DNA from: Rhyacophila brunnea
Lineage: Eukaryota > Arthropoda > Insecta > Trichoptera > Rhyacophilidae
Assembly: GCA_022495005.1 (NCBI GenBank)
Contig: JAGYXB010000135.1
Location: forward strand, 4,650,001-4,714,000
Direction: 5' to 3'
Length of the DNA: 64,000 nucleotides
Below, piece by piece: positions 51,749 to 64,000 of this stretch; the stretch's first letter is position 1; the number at the start of each line of letters is the position of its first letter. The notes under the pieces are model-generated. The model did not search any database, was not told where the DNA came from, and worked only from the letters and a program-made list of their open reading frames with translations. The translations under genes were made by a program, and so were the position numbers.

Positions 51749-54700
51749 GGCGCACACTTTTAATATCGATGCATTACGCCGTTCATTGGATAGTAAGTTG
51801 GCGATGCTTCGTATTTTAATAAATTTAACATTTTTGAGAGCCAAAAAAATGTTATCCAAAAGTTATGAAACCGCTGGAATTCTCAATGAAAATAAAAATA
51901 ATAAACTTATATAGGAAGCGTAACAAATAAACGTTTACTTAGAAAATACAACTAAGTGGTACTTAGTTGAAAGTATGGTAAGTACGTATTCACAATATTT
52001 CGAGGACATTTTTCTTTGAGTAAGTATTGAACTTATAAAATACAAATTGAATACCCGGTTGATCAGAAATAATAAAAAAAAATCATAATAACATAATTAC
52101 ATTGGAGTAGTGAAAGTACAAGATTAGCAACGAAGTACCTGCACACGAAGCTATTTTTTGCCATTTTTATCATCCCACTCAAAAGATGTAATTCAGCCGC
52201 TCAATAAGATGTATTTATTATTGATGCGGCTGTTTAAAATCGTGTTTAAAATTACTTACAGTGAAATATTTACTGTGCCAGTTCGCCAGGGGTACACTTC
52301 TAGTTCTAATACTTAAGTTTCCGTTATTTTTCTTGATCCTAAATATTACGGATATCAATCGGGGCAATTCCGTAAACAAGGCGGTTATCTACAATGATTG
52401 GTAAGACAGTAATTGTGTTGGAAATTAGTATTAACTTACAAAATCGCCGCACCTCAATTCTCAATATGTAACTGTTGTACATTCTCTAATCTCGCTCTAA
52501 ACCAGTCAACGCGGTCATCTCATATCCTGGGATAACTGTTGGAATACGACATAACATATTTATCATTTTTTTAATCGATTTTGGAATTCAGTGATATGTT
52601 GGAATAGCCCTGCAGATATCGTAAATGTAATAAGGAAAACTTCCTTTGCCGCTGTACCGTAAAATCGCACGAAAGAATGGAGTGTGGGCATGATATGCGA
52701 GGTGTTGGATTCTGAGTTAAGTTAACCTAAAAAATAGTGACATACATATTTTAAATAGGTATTTGTATAGAACATGCAGTTGAACGATTTTTTTCTGTGC
52801 GATCATAGAATTGATTGTATTACAACAGATACTCATGTTTATTATGCAAATATTTTTACGATGTCATTTAAGACACAAAAGTCATTTTCTTCAAATAGTA
52901 GTTAGTGTTCACTTTAATGGGAAACATTAAGTTTTACTCCTGCAACGCATAGGGACCGCTCACGTTTATTTTTAAGATAATAGTGCAGTCCGCTGATTGT
53001 ACGAATTTACAATAAATAATTGTGGATCGTCGTTTGAATCCGATCCAATATTTTGATTGTATTACTTAAACTAAATCGAAACTAAATGAAGAACATGGCA
53101 TACCATGCATGTTCGGTTGGATCTATTAAGCAAAAGTCGACACATATTTACAACTATTGCGGATATCTTTGAGAATGTCGACGAATTGAAAAGTGCCTTG
53201 GTGGTAGGTAAAACGGAAGAGCTTGGCAAAATTGTAAAGTTCTTGAACAGAATTGGTGTGAGGACCTAATCGGCGAATCCTCCTCCTCGCATTCAAAGCC
53301 TCAGTAAAATCATTAAAAAAATACAGCTAAGTTCAGTGTTCGCAGTTGAGAAAGTATTTATTATCAAGAGATGCCATCACTGATGGGTGTCAAAAAACAC
53401 TGCTATCAAATGTAGTTTAAATTTTGATAAATAAGGTTACTAAAGTTAACGATTAAATTATCCGAAAGTATTTTTTTTATTCAAGACTGAATACGCAAGA
53501 TTTAGGAATGTAGCAGTAAATTGCAATGATGGAAGCTATAATTAACATAATTCGAAAAAAATCAGCACGTTTATTCCATAATATCTGACAAGGTTTTGTA
53601 CTTAGTTATTAAAACCGTCACCCGGCAAGCGAAAGGCGTGAGTTCTATCTATCTAAGATATGCATCGGCAATCGGTCAGTTCGTATGGCAGTGTACACTT
53701 TTGTCACATTTTGTGCTATGACAATTTTATTATTTGCCAGACAGGCGTACTGGCTTTATTAGAAAGCTATCTTGGATTACGATTACAAGACGTGTAACTG
53801 TTGTTACAGTGAAATATCATTTAAAATATTTAAATGGACCATTATTGTACTTTTTTGTGCTACCAATCACAATAAAAACGTTCTGGAATCGCGAGTGTTG
53901 TATGTAGTACAAGAATATGACAAAAACCTTCCTCTAGTAGTGTAATGTCTTTGATGAACAGATTTTATACCACTGGCAAATTACTTAGTTCTGCAAATCG
54001 GGGGCAGTATATCAATGCCGAAAATATTGCGCGACCTTGCGCCAATATTTTGTATGTCTAGTCACGATTTGAAAAAAAAACTTTAAATACCGGCGATAAG
54101 ATAATAAGTAGGTAGGTACTCATTGCATATTGTAATAATAATAATGAAGATGTTTTAGATTCACTGCTGAATAATGTAGGTAGACTGAGGTAGATAGTTT
54201 TCTCGTGAGGGATTTCTCGAATGGACTGGACCTTGAATGCAGTACCTACTAACAGAAATAGAGAACCTCTCTAACTAATCAATCAACATAACGAAACACG
54301 ATTACATACTTGCCGTAGTCTCTCGTTGCTAATGCAAATTGAAATGCGGGTTAGACAAACAGCGCCGCAGGTTACTATTTTCTAACTGCGACGCTATTCT
54401 GTTGTAAACGATTGTGTTAAACCTAGAGCTTGTGGTTTATAGAATTCAAGAATATGTGTTTTCGGCCCAAATTTTCTGCCGGTCGAACCGTTTGAAAAAC
54501 CGTTCTAGTCCAAAGTTTAGTACTTTCTATTGCCGTTCTACATTTCCTTTGTTGGTTTCCTCTAGTAACAATCTCGAGATTTCATTTCTTCTTTTCATCT
54601 CTTGAGATTTGAGATTCATCTTTTCTGATTATTTCTTTACGATTATGACCACAATTCTCTATTACAACTTTTAGTCCAGGCTCCGGACCAAGATATATAT

Positions 54701-57007
54701 TGTGTCAGTGAACAAATGAACACACAATAAAAACCGTTTTAAGGTTGTATACTTTTGTTTCGTGAAGTAGCAACGCGTGGTCTCGCGACGTTGTTTTGCT
54801 ATAAAGCACTTCAATTTGCACGACGTGGAAAGTTCACACATGCGTTTTCTTATAAAGATCTATATGTAAGTAAGTATGTAGGTAATTAATTTAATCGAGA
54901 AGTCAACATGGGGATCTCTATTTTCTTTTTGATATAGGTACCTACAAGTATTATTATTTAATTCAACCATACTAAAAACTATCTGGAAACGCTATCAATT
55001 AGTGTTGTAATCTGCAATGTTCAATATCTTTTTGATACTTACCTAAATATTAACATTACCGAATCGAATTCGTTGCGTTTTCGCGGGTTATTTTCATTTC
55101 CCGCCAAAATGAAAGTTCATACTTTTCTCCCAAGTGGAATTTCACTTCATTACAATTTAGTATTTCTGATACGTACGTAGGTTTTTGACATTTTAGAGTT
55201 GACAATGACGTCAACGTATGGTCTTTTTGTATTGTTTATGATGACGTGCAATGTGCATAAAATATTTACTCGCTCCATCATCGCAAGCAAAAATAACAAT
55301 TGCCATTGTCAAGTCGTACACTTTATCGACGATATAATCGTTCACTTGGAGATAGTTACTCATATTCTATTTACATATTATTATTATCTAACAAATTAAA
55401 CTATGTTGGTCTACTGATAAGTTAAAGTTGTTTTTTTTTCTTTTTTTTTTTTTTTTAATATTATTAGATAGATACACATACACATAAACATATTCTTTAT
55501 TTTTATAGACTATAGATAGATTGCGAAAATATTTTTTTTTGTATTTACATATTTACCTTTTTAAGAAACATGATAGACGGACGAAGTTTAATCTTGTTTT
55601 GCATACCCTCCGTTAATTTTGGATGCACTTTTACAATGTCTCCCAAATTTCACGTTAATATCATGGGGACAACGATGCCGACCAATCATCAGCTGGGATG
55701 GATTCACTATTGGAAGAAAGCCTCTCATAGCTCCTTCCGCTCTTGGCTATTTTCGGTCGGTCAGTATTAAATATTTATATGTGTAAAATGTACATATGTG
55801 TAAAATATCTCTTAATTTGAATTAAGGTTCATTTTTCGTTATCTACGTTAAAAAACAGTTTGAAATAGATACATAGCATTTCCAGCAATACAATATTTAC
55901 TGGACTATGAATTTGTATGCCATTGGAGCGCGGAAGCTTATTCCGTGTTCGGACGATTGATATACTACTGGATGAATCATATGCTTCTTAAAATGACGCC
56001 CGATTTTCAGCGAGTCGGCCTTTGTTAAAACTTACTGAGTAAGCCCGGTCTAGCTTGCATCTTACTCTAACTAATAGTCAGCTCATGACGACTTGCTCTG
56101 TCTGTTTTGCCTTGCAACACCCTTAGGTTCACTATTCCAAGAACGCAAATTTAGTTTTACAGCCAGGGCAATACGGGTGAAATTCGGGAATCCATGTTAA
56201 CGGTCTTAACGCATTATACCTACAAGGAAACATTATAAGACGATATTCGTTATATCTTTTGTGGTACATTTTTAAAATGACACTTGTATGGGAACTGCTC
56301 ATCTAGTAGTATATCAATGGTTCGGACAGATACTTTAGGAGTAAAATAATTGCGCCGAATGTACCTACATAGTTGATTTAGAAGCGCTGGAACATTAGTC
56401 ACAGGTTAAAACTGTATCGTTTACAATCGCATAGAAATGTAACGATTTTTTTCGCTAAAATCGAATCGTTCATGATAATGGCGGGTCTATAAATAGGTAG
56501 GACGCGCGCAATTATGTGGGTCCCACAAGACGCGTCTATTCGTGAACATACTGTTGTGTCGGGAAGTAAAAGAAAAACATTATATTTTAATTCTTTTTCA
56601 CCTAACACTTCCGGATGTCTCATCTACGTCACTGCTTGAAAATATGACGCGCGCATCTCAAACTACCGGTAATGATAATTTATATAATTTACTTTAGATT
56701 TTCTTACAATGTTGTTATAGTGTTTGGATAGCATTTTCTGTGCATAGTGTGAATATACTGATACTATAATAAATGTATATCGACAAACACGTCGATAGCT
56801 TTGCTTGTGGAGCACATAATTAACGTGTTTAAATCTAACATATGATCATATCGCATTACAAAACTATAAATTCAAACAAAAATATGAATAATGGAGACAG
56901 GATTTTCAGTTAGGTATCACTCCCTTATAACTTATAAATAACTTATAAGTTATAACAAAGTGACTGTAACGATTGTTATGGATAGGCCAGCCTTCGTTTG
57001 TTACATA
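51749..57007. other. Long stretch without a supported gene
   Basis: AT-rich. A fragment at 54360-54390 (CAGCGCCGCAGGTTAC) resembles the family D signature. The open frame at 55570-55770 is more complex than average but has no domain and no matching donor site. T runs occur at 55430-55456. Confidence 0.4.
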
Positions 57008-58747
57008 CAGTGTTGCCATCTTTTTAAAGTGGAATTATAGTTATTAAGTATTTGGGGAAAAATATAGTACGCGTTGTCATCTGTTGAAAATGTATAGGTT
57101 TTTTTGTTTTTCAGAAACAAATTAACGGAGAAGTTGAGAAACTCCGAGACCCCTTTTTATTTAGGTAACTCTTCCAACCAAAAATGCTTACCGAAGAATT
57201 CAAGAAATTTCATTTTAAACAAAAAGTCAAGGGATTTTTTTACGTTTTTAGAGCATTTTTTTTCCATGTTCTCCAAATCTTCTTATATTGCGAAATTATA
57301 GTACTTTGCACCAGTCTATTGACACACACTTAATTTTCCGCCCCTGTGAGGGGCGCTCCCATAAGGAGTAGTGCCTCCCAGCCGCTCGGTCTGATCCTGG
57401 TAGTCAATGTACCACCGGTTAGATGATTACGACCCTCGACAAAGCAGAACAATATTTAATATATGTAGAAGTCCCGCAGTTTGCTCTGACAAGTCCCACC
57501 ACTTCTCAGGGTGAACTGTGGAAGAGATAAGTCGGTCACAGACCATGTACATATAGGTAATAAGATAATAGGATTAAATTTTGACTAAATATCATATGCT
57601 TAGGTAAAGGGTTAATTAAGATAGATTAAATATAAAATATGATTTGGTTGTAAGATAATTGGTAATGTATAATTGTAATATAATGGTTAATGAAATGTAA
57701 TATGCAATGGGTTAGCGAAATAATAAAGTGGGACATATGGACGGGCGTAATAGTATATGGTAATTAATGTAATTAAAGTAATATTAATATTAATCATATT
57801 ATGTACATCAATATCACTATATGTTTGGTTGATAGACTGACATCCGTCAACCTTACATAAATGTGTAGCATATGGCGGTATCGGTTTGAATGGGTAAGAA
57901 ATACGACCACCCCTAACGGATAAAAAGGCAAGATTTTAAAATCCGATCTTCAGTCTGTTTCGGGGATTCCGGGGGTCGCTTCGGCGACGCTTTGTTGCCC
58001 CGGGACCCACGCGATCTCGTCTGCATAACTAATTAGAAATAATTAAGTCAATGTTAAATAATTAGTTAATAATAATCAAGTTAATTTTAAAATAATTAAT
58101 TAATAATATTCGAATTAATTTTTAATTAATCAGTAATAAATGTGGTTATTTTTGTGGATTTCGAGATATAAATAAATCGGACGTTTTCAAATGTTAAATG
58201 ACTTTTCATAATTTACTTGTGAATTTTGGATGCGAACAATTCAGACCTTTTCCTTTTGGATAATTGTGGCTTGTAGACGTTAAATAATTTTGACATTCGA
58301 CTTATTGTGATTGTTTAACGAGAATCTAGTTACATATAAACATTATTTCACTGACATATGATTATAAACTTTTGAATAAAGGGTGACCATAAGTTAAATT
58401 GTGTAACAACATTGATAATATACCAGTTATGAAGTTTAAACCAGTGTTTTCTTGAGTTATCGACTTTCTTTCTCTACCGTAACTTCTTGGTTACTCCACG
58501 TCTATGAGATTCCTGCCTGTTCCTCCACATTAATGAACCTCCACTTCCAAGTGCCTGAGCTAGTCAGGAAGTCGGAGGCCTTCACTATCGAACGAAAATA
58601 TCGAAATTTTAGTACTTTTTACATATTTTTTCCGATATTCAAAATTATAGTATTTTGGGCGTACTATTTCTGTTTTATATCGTACATAGCACGCAGACGA
58701 AAATTATAGTACAAATACTATAATTATAGTACGGTTGGCAACACTGG
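57008..58747. mobile_element. Candidate composite element with CAGTGTTGCCA termini and LTR-like interior
   Basis: CAGTGTTGCCA near 57008 and TGGCAACACTG near 58737-58745 are inverted, each followed inwards by AATTATAGT motifs; TTACATA lies on both sides. The interior holds a GC-rich stretch (57330-57560) and, at 57915-58020, ATAAAAAGGCAAG followed by TCAGTCTGTTTCGG, which looks like an LTR core promoter. No polyprotein is present. Confidence 0.45.
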
Positions 58748-59577
58748 CTTACATACTATTATTATGATTGGAAGCGATAATAAAGGTAGGGATAAAGGAA
58801 TAACTGCTTCCCGTCGAAACAATCGATGGTGTGACAATGTGTGATTCACGTATGGGATCGGAATTAGGTATTTACAATATACATAACACGAATTTATTAA
58901 TAAAACTATTGCCAGCAAATTTGTTCAACTCTCATTGAGTGGGTAGTTTTTTCTAAATTATACTATATTTTTATAATAATACCTACTTACTTACATAATT
59001 TATGTATAACATTTTTCATGCCGTGAACTGATAAAATAGACGTTCTGCTGTAATTAGCTACTGCATGGGAAGGGCATGCCTATGTTGTAAGACGCGACAG
59101 ATTGACTGGGCTCTACTATGGGATTAGGTACTAGTATATAAAAATAATAATTACTTACGATATTATAATGATTCAAAGTTTATGGTTTTAAATGAATATC
59201 GTGTATATACCTATGTTTCAGTTAGATGCGCGTTGTTACTTAATTTGTTATAAAAAAGCTAGGCATCCTCAAGCATCATTAATAATGCATTGCACTTATT
59301 TATTGGGGTCAAAGTTTCGTCGGCCAAGTGCCTAGCGCGCCACTTCTATGACTCGCTCAGGAGTGTACACACCGAAAACTAGTGATGGTCAATAATACGG
59401 ATGTTATAATCTTCTCGATGCTGAGACAATAGCCAATCGGTGTATCATGGTGATCTTAATTTACTAAGTATTGACTTTTGCTCAGTTATGTATTATGGCT
59501 TGGCCCTGGCCACTGGATGAAAGACGTTTTTTAGGTTTTGGCTACGACATGCTTGTGCTGAGCACTTTTGCTTGCGT
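58748..59577. other. No gene seen
   Basis: AT-rich DNA with no recognisable termini or exon. Confidence 0.4.
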
Positions 59578-59580
59578 TTA

Positions 59581-60311
59581 TAGCCCGTTTACGCGTGCTT
59601 GGATTTACTGGCGGCAGTACGTATTGTCGGGACCATAACGACAATACAAAATGTAAACACGTATTATCGTACATGTTGCAAGATTGCAAGCATTTATCAA
59701 AAAAGTTTAGCGGCTTCTAAATTTTCACGCAATATGCATAACGTATGCGCATTTGCATTATAACCAGGGAACTCTGAAATAACGGGAACTGAAATACCTA
59801 ACGGGTATGGAGAAGCAGGCAACCGATCTGTAGTGTGGAAGAGTACGGGATAAACTTTAAACACGTGTCAAGAATTCGTTATACGTCGAATACTGACAGC
59901 TATTCTCGGTTTATGCATTGACGCTCATTAAATAATATTGGTGTATTGAAGGTTGCAACACACACTATTGCACGTCTATAATGCGTGATTAATTTTCGTA
60001 GGGCACTCATACATACAAAACAGTGCGTCAAAATGTAGTGTATTGGAATATAGCCTATCGGAATTCTATTTATTAATCTGTTCTGTGAGTAGTGACGAAC
60101 CTGCCAGGAAAAATACGAACTACACTGCGTATATTTTTCCCTTTTACCATTTTTCACAACCTGTCAAATAGCACCATACAATGACAAGAACGCTTCTCGC
60201 TAACGCTTGAATAATGAGATTGGTGTGACAAACAGTTATTATCGCGATATGTAGGTAGTTTAATTTACACACTATTGGTGCCAGTAAATCCATGCATGTG
60301 TACAGGCGCTA
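59581..60311. mobile_element. Harbinger-like MITE, family J, copy 3
   Basis: It starts TAGCCCGTTTACGCGTGC and ends CATGTGTACAGGCGCTA with TTA on both sides (59578-59580 and 60312-60314). The interior shares CTGCCAGGAAAAATACGAAC and CACAACCTGTCAAATAGCAC with copies 1 and 2. It is longer than copy 2. Confidence 0.82.
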
Positions 60312-60364
60312 TTACTGATGATTGTGAATGCGTTGTACAGTAATTTATCCATCTTCACACATGG

Positions 60365-60478
60365 AATTGGGTCGCCTGCGTTGGGCAGGCCATGTCTCAA
60401 TGATTAAAGGCACCGTAGCATCCAAAATTTCAGTTGACCGAAAGGGAGAGCGAGGGACTTACTGTGTACAGTAGAGGG
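60365..60478 (+). pseudogene. LINE C-terminal fragment (RLRWAGHV motif)
   Basis: The frame GRLRWAGHVSMIKGTVASKI then DRKGERG is the conserved tail found after reverse transcriptase in many non-LTR elements, ending in a stop. No reverse transcriptase core lies upstream. Confidence 0.65.
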
Positions 60479-60929
60479 AACGGACAAAGGGGTGAGGAGG
60501 TGATCAATACCCACATTTGATTGTAGAGCCGATAATTATAATACTAACTGTTAACATTCTCATACGTCTTCTACATGTCGTCTTCTCATAATTTTACGTC
60601 TATGTTCTGTCTTGCTGTCTTTGTTCTGGTGTTTCAGTTTCACATATTTATCAGTGCACAAAAACATAATATTATGTACCTAGACTGAAAAAATGTTTTA
60701 AATCACTATGTCGGTGCACAAAAGTAAAATAGAGTTACCTACCGGTGAGTGAGTGAGTGAGAGGATTGTATTATTTTTAGATATCGCGATGCTACGGGCT
60801 TTTTCTTTTCCGGCACTATTTATTCTTCTCAGAAGTAAACCGTAGTACATACACCTGTACTGCATGCTTAGTAATAATTATTGTAAAAGCAGATTTATAT
60901 ACCAGAAAATAATATTACAATCCACTCAT

Positions 60930-61150
60930 ATTTATTCGGACAGTATTCTGCCGCGCCTCAGACACAGCCATTAAACACAGCCGCGGGACTGCATTTCTTT
61001 TATTGTTCGTATGGGGAGTAGTGTACGACCGAGACATGACGTGACTCGCTGCGGACCACAGTAAGCCGGCGCGGCGTGACTAAACATCGCTTTTCCCCCG
61101 CCTCGTCGCACTTTCCCTGCTTACATTCTCCATGCTCAGACACTCCGCGC
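60930..61150. promoter_or_regulatory. GC/CpG-richer patch, possible promoter or old transposon
   Basis: GC content is much higher than the surrounding AT-rich DNA, with clustered CpG (GCCGGCGCGGCGTGAC, CCCGCCTCGTCGCAC). No open frame or matched termini were found. A promoter of a gene further right is one possibility. Confidence 0.25.
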
Positions 61151-62239
61151 TTTGTTTCAAGCGATGAATACCTGGATTGGAGCTATATGAACTAATAAGC
61201 TAGGAGAGGCTAAGATGGTTAGGTAGGTAAATGATTTATTTCCTCTATAAAAATAAAATTATAATAATTGCATGCAAATTTAATTATTGATAAATAATAC
61301 ATTTTTAGGCACGAAATGTAGTAATCGCTAAAACATCGATTGTTCCATTCAATCTCTTTTATTATGAGGTACAAGGGTCAGCGGTCAGCATGTTATTATA
61401 GCTTTCACTGAGGAATTTTCAGGTGTTTAGGTGTCGAAAAACGAACTTGGCGCCATATTACGCCAGATTCGTATTTTGCAAGTCAGGGAAAACACTGATG
61501 CTCACCCACCAGTTGCTGCGACCACAAGTGGTTACCGCGTTCGCTTGGACTTGTGGCAACGATTGTGCAACTATTTGACGTCATAGTAATATTATAAATT
61601 ATAACATTTATAACATAACATTATAAGTATTATAACCTCACTACCTTGCGATGTGGTTGATTATTAAAATTGCTTATGAAATTCGAACCCAGTCTTTCAT
61701 TATTTTGTTTCCATATACATAGTTATAATAAAAAAACTCCCGACGACATGTTTGATATTATTGTTTTTTTTTTTGTACAAGCCATAGAGAAAGAAGGCAG
61801 GTATAGAGTTGTTATATTGAAACAAGTCTTTTTTTATCCACAAGGCCAAATGAATAAAATTAGCAGTCGATACGTAGTGCAGACTAAATTCACTTTTCAC
61901 TGTGCACATAGTTGTTTGTAATAATTACTTACGTTAGTTTGTACTAACAAAATCGATTATTATATTAGGTAGGTACGTATTCAATCCCAGTTTCCCCACT
62001 TTATTAGTACGTATATAATATTATAAATGCATGATATTATCATTGTCAGGGGCCAGGGCTATGAAACCTTTTTCCGGTTGTCATTGAACGAGAAAACAAT
62101 GACTACACTTCAACCACCCAATTTCGTTGGATGTCAGTTTCAAAATTTAAAAAAAAATCAGCTAGCGATGGTGAAGCTTGAAAATATTTATTGTGGTTTA
62201 ATCAACATTATGACCTCTTTCAAAAGCGACTCTCTACAG
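61151..62239. other. No gene seen
   Basis: Short plus-strand open frames at 61670 and 62027 have no domain or splice support. Confidence 0.4.
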
Positions 62240-62640
62240 TTGCTTTGACCTAGCTTTCTTAAATCTTCTGTGTCGCAGTCCTGCCATTATATTTTCGGCC
62301 GTCCAGATATTTTCTTAGCCTCACGGGTTGCCCCGCTTTGCTGATATCTCCTCGCCCGATCTAGCGCAGTCTGCGTTTTAATATGCCACATGATCACCTT
62401 TACGCCCGTGCACTGTAAACTGTGCACAGTTCTTCATTATTCCTTGACCTCCAAATGCTATATTCTTCTAAAAACTCTCCTCTCAAAGATATATAATATA
62501 CATATATTTCTCTCGTCCTGTTTGCTGAGCGTCCAGCATTTTAATCCATATGTTTATACTGGGCGCAGAAGAGTTTTGTATAAGATTAAAGATTGTTTCG
62601 GTTTTCCTTGAGAGACCTTTGTTTTTAAGAAACCTTTGGA
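62240..62640 (-). pseudogene. LINE C-terminal fragment, minus strand
   Basis: On the minus strand, frames give RVIMWHIKTQTALDRARRY, then SGRPKI and WQDCDTEDLRKL. The GRPK-x-W-x-D-x-EDLRKL order is typical of non-LTR retrotransposon C-termini. Stops and shifts show decay. Confidence 0.6.
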
Positions 62641-64000
62641 AACCAACATAGCACCTGTTGGCGAAGTCGATCCGGCAATTTATTTCGTTGTTTTTATGAT
62701 TAGTGTTTCTGACTGTTTCAAAAGTATCACTGCCAATAATAAGGCTTATTGTATCATCAGCATCTGTCGCACTGTTGAGAACTAAGCATGTATTTTGTTT
62801 TACTTCGTGTATCCGGAGTCCCGTGTTCGCAGCAGCTGACTACGGAAATAAATGTCCGTTTGAGAGTTTCTGGAGCTTGATTAACAATATCTAGGTGATT
62901 TATCCCAGCGTTCGCAGGTCTTTCTATATGCCATCAAACAACTGAAGTTATGGTCTTATGCGCCATCAAACGTGAGTCGCTATCAGTATCGCATTTCAAA
63001 TGTCGCAGCACTTTCAGCCTTTACTATTGCTACAATAAATACGTGATTTACCGAAATTCTTTAATTTTATAACTGTGGCGGAATCCCATGAAGCATGTGA
63101 GTCAGAACGTACTAACATTGTAAAAATGCACATTTTTACAACTTATAATAGAACGATTTAACATTGAACCTGCGCATATGCGATTTCTTGCAGCGCACTG
63201 GAATTAGACAGGGTTATATAAAGTGAATATTGTTACGGTTGCTATTCTCCCCTCAAGCATATCGCCGCTCTTACTATTTCGTGTTTTACAAAACTATCGA
63301 ACCTAACGCCATAGTTGTATGTTTATAAACAAGTTATCAAAGGTTTTTCTAAATCCATGCGACACAACTATATTGCTACATCTTACACCCAGTGGCGGTT
63401 TATCGCACTGGTAAAGTTTTTCCAAAGAGGTATCCACGTACATGAACCGTCACCGTTTTATACACAACATTATGAACTACTATCAAATTTAGCAGTCACA
63501 TCTTACTCGTATTATTAAAAAAATACTGTACATAGAAATACATTCGATAAAATTATTAAGTACTTTAAAATTTCACAAATAATTACCATATGTAAAAATA
63601 ATAATATCCGTCACCTAGATACGTTGGCCTGTGGTTACTGACCCCTGCTGTGCATAACTTTGTTGCTATGCGCGAGTATAGTTGCACTCGACTATGCGTT
63701 GCGGAGTAATGAACGATTTTATTGGTGAAATTATTTCATTGCCTGACAAAAAAATACGTCCATTTAATTGGCTGAATAACATGTTACTTACATCTGGGTT
63801 TTCCGCGGTAATTAACACGACGGTGGGCGGCACAGATCACAAGCTGCCAATTATATGTCTCGTGAAGGTCTCCCCATTTCCATTTTTTTTTATTAAACGC
63901 CACTCGATTATAAATTGACAAGGAAATGGTGGGGAAGACTATTATCGAAATTATTCATGTTCCAGACTGTTATGCATAGTCATACGCGATGAAATAAGTT
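62641..64000. other. No supported gene to the window edge
   Basis: Open frames at 63315-63518 and 63682-63918 are moderately complex (for instance PDKKIRPFNWLNN) and could include a coding exon of an unknown gene, but neither has convincing splice signals. Confidence 0.3.

Noticed and set aside
55570..55770. Downstream exon of the orphan gene
   Set aside because: No acceptor in the needed phase and no donor; the frame shows no domain.
63682..63918. Coding exon near the window edge
   Set aside because: Composition is plausible but there are no good splice sites and the frame ends in low-complexity T-rich DNA.

Overview
The window looks like eukaryotic, AT-rich insect DNA, most likely from an aphid or a close hemipteran relative. 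The reasons are long introns with GT..AG boundaries, pervasive GGTACCTA/TAGGTA runs, an arthropod-type group III secreted phospholipase A2 gene, and very dense small DNA transposons. No database search was possible, so the taxon is an inference. Nothing looks bacterial and there is no operon structure.

Only two cellular genes can be supported. The first is a spliced plus-strand gene covering about 16.2-35.2 kb. A very large first recognised exon (16196-18040) encodes a basic N-terminus, one hydrophobic segment and about 590 residues of acidic, Asn/Thr-rich, low-complexity sequence with about 30 N-glycosylation sequons. It joins in phase to two helical pro-region exons (22631-22811, 24476-24661). 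Three further exons (31132-31288, 33545-33697, 35045-35129) encode a complete group III sPLA2 catalytic domain with the WCGDG calcium loop and the CCRRHDTC active site. The splice phases agree throughout and give an 867-residue product. The second is one 5' coding exon (38821-39176) of an unrecognised plus-strand gene whose later exons I could not find.

The rest is transposon debris, much of it with readable boundaries. There are hAT-type MITEs with 8-bp target duplications (214-811, 2596-2934, 4407-4649, 7473-8061, 8222-8631, 10376-10604, 25619-25824, 32162-33100, 36147-36922, 42133-42704, 43036-44246). There are Harbinger-like MITEs with TAA/TTA duplications (15596-15977, 50429-50611, 51364-51745, 59581-60311, and 5303-6041 with imperfect flanks). 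Other elements are a pogo/Tigger-like MITE (47370-47940) nested in a 2.8-kb element with long terminal inverted repeats (46437-49263), a 1.39-kb foldback with TTAA flanks (44838-46229), smaller foldbacks, a hAT transposase remnant, non-LTR retrotransposon fragments and several tRNA-like SINE heads.

By region: 1-16 kb is repeats and featureless AT-rich DNA. 16-35 kb is the phospholipase gene with repeat-filled introns. 35-39 kb is repeats leading to the orphan exon. 39-64 kb is probably the long intron or downstream region of that gene, with the densest inverted-repeat elements at 42-51 kb.
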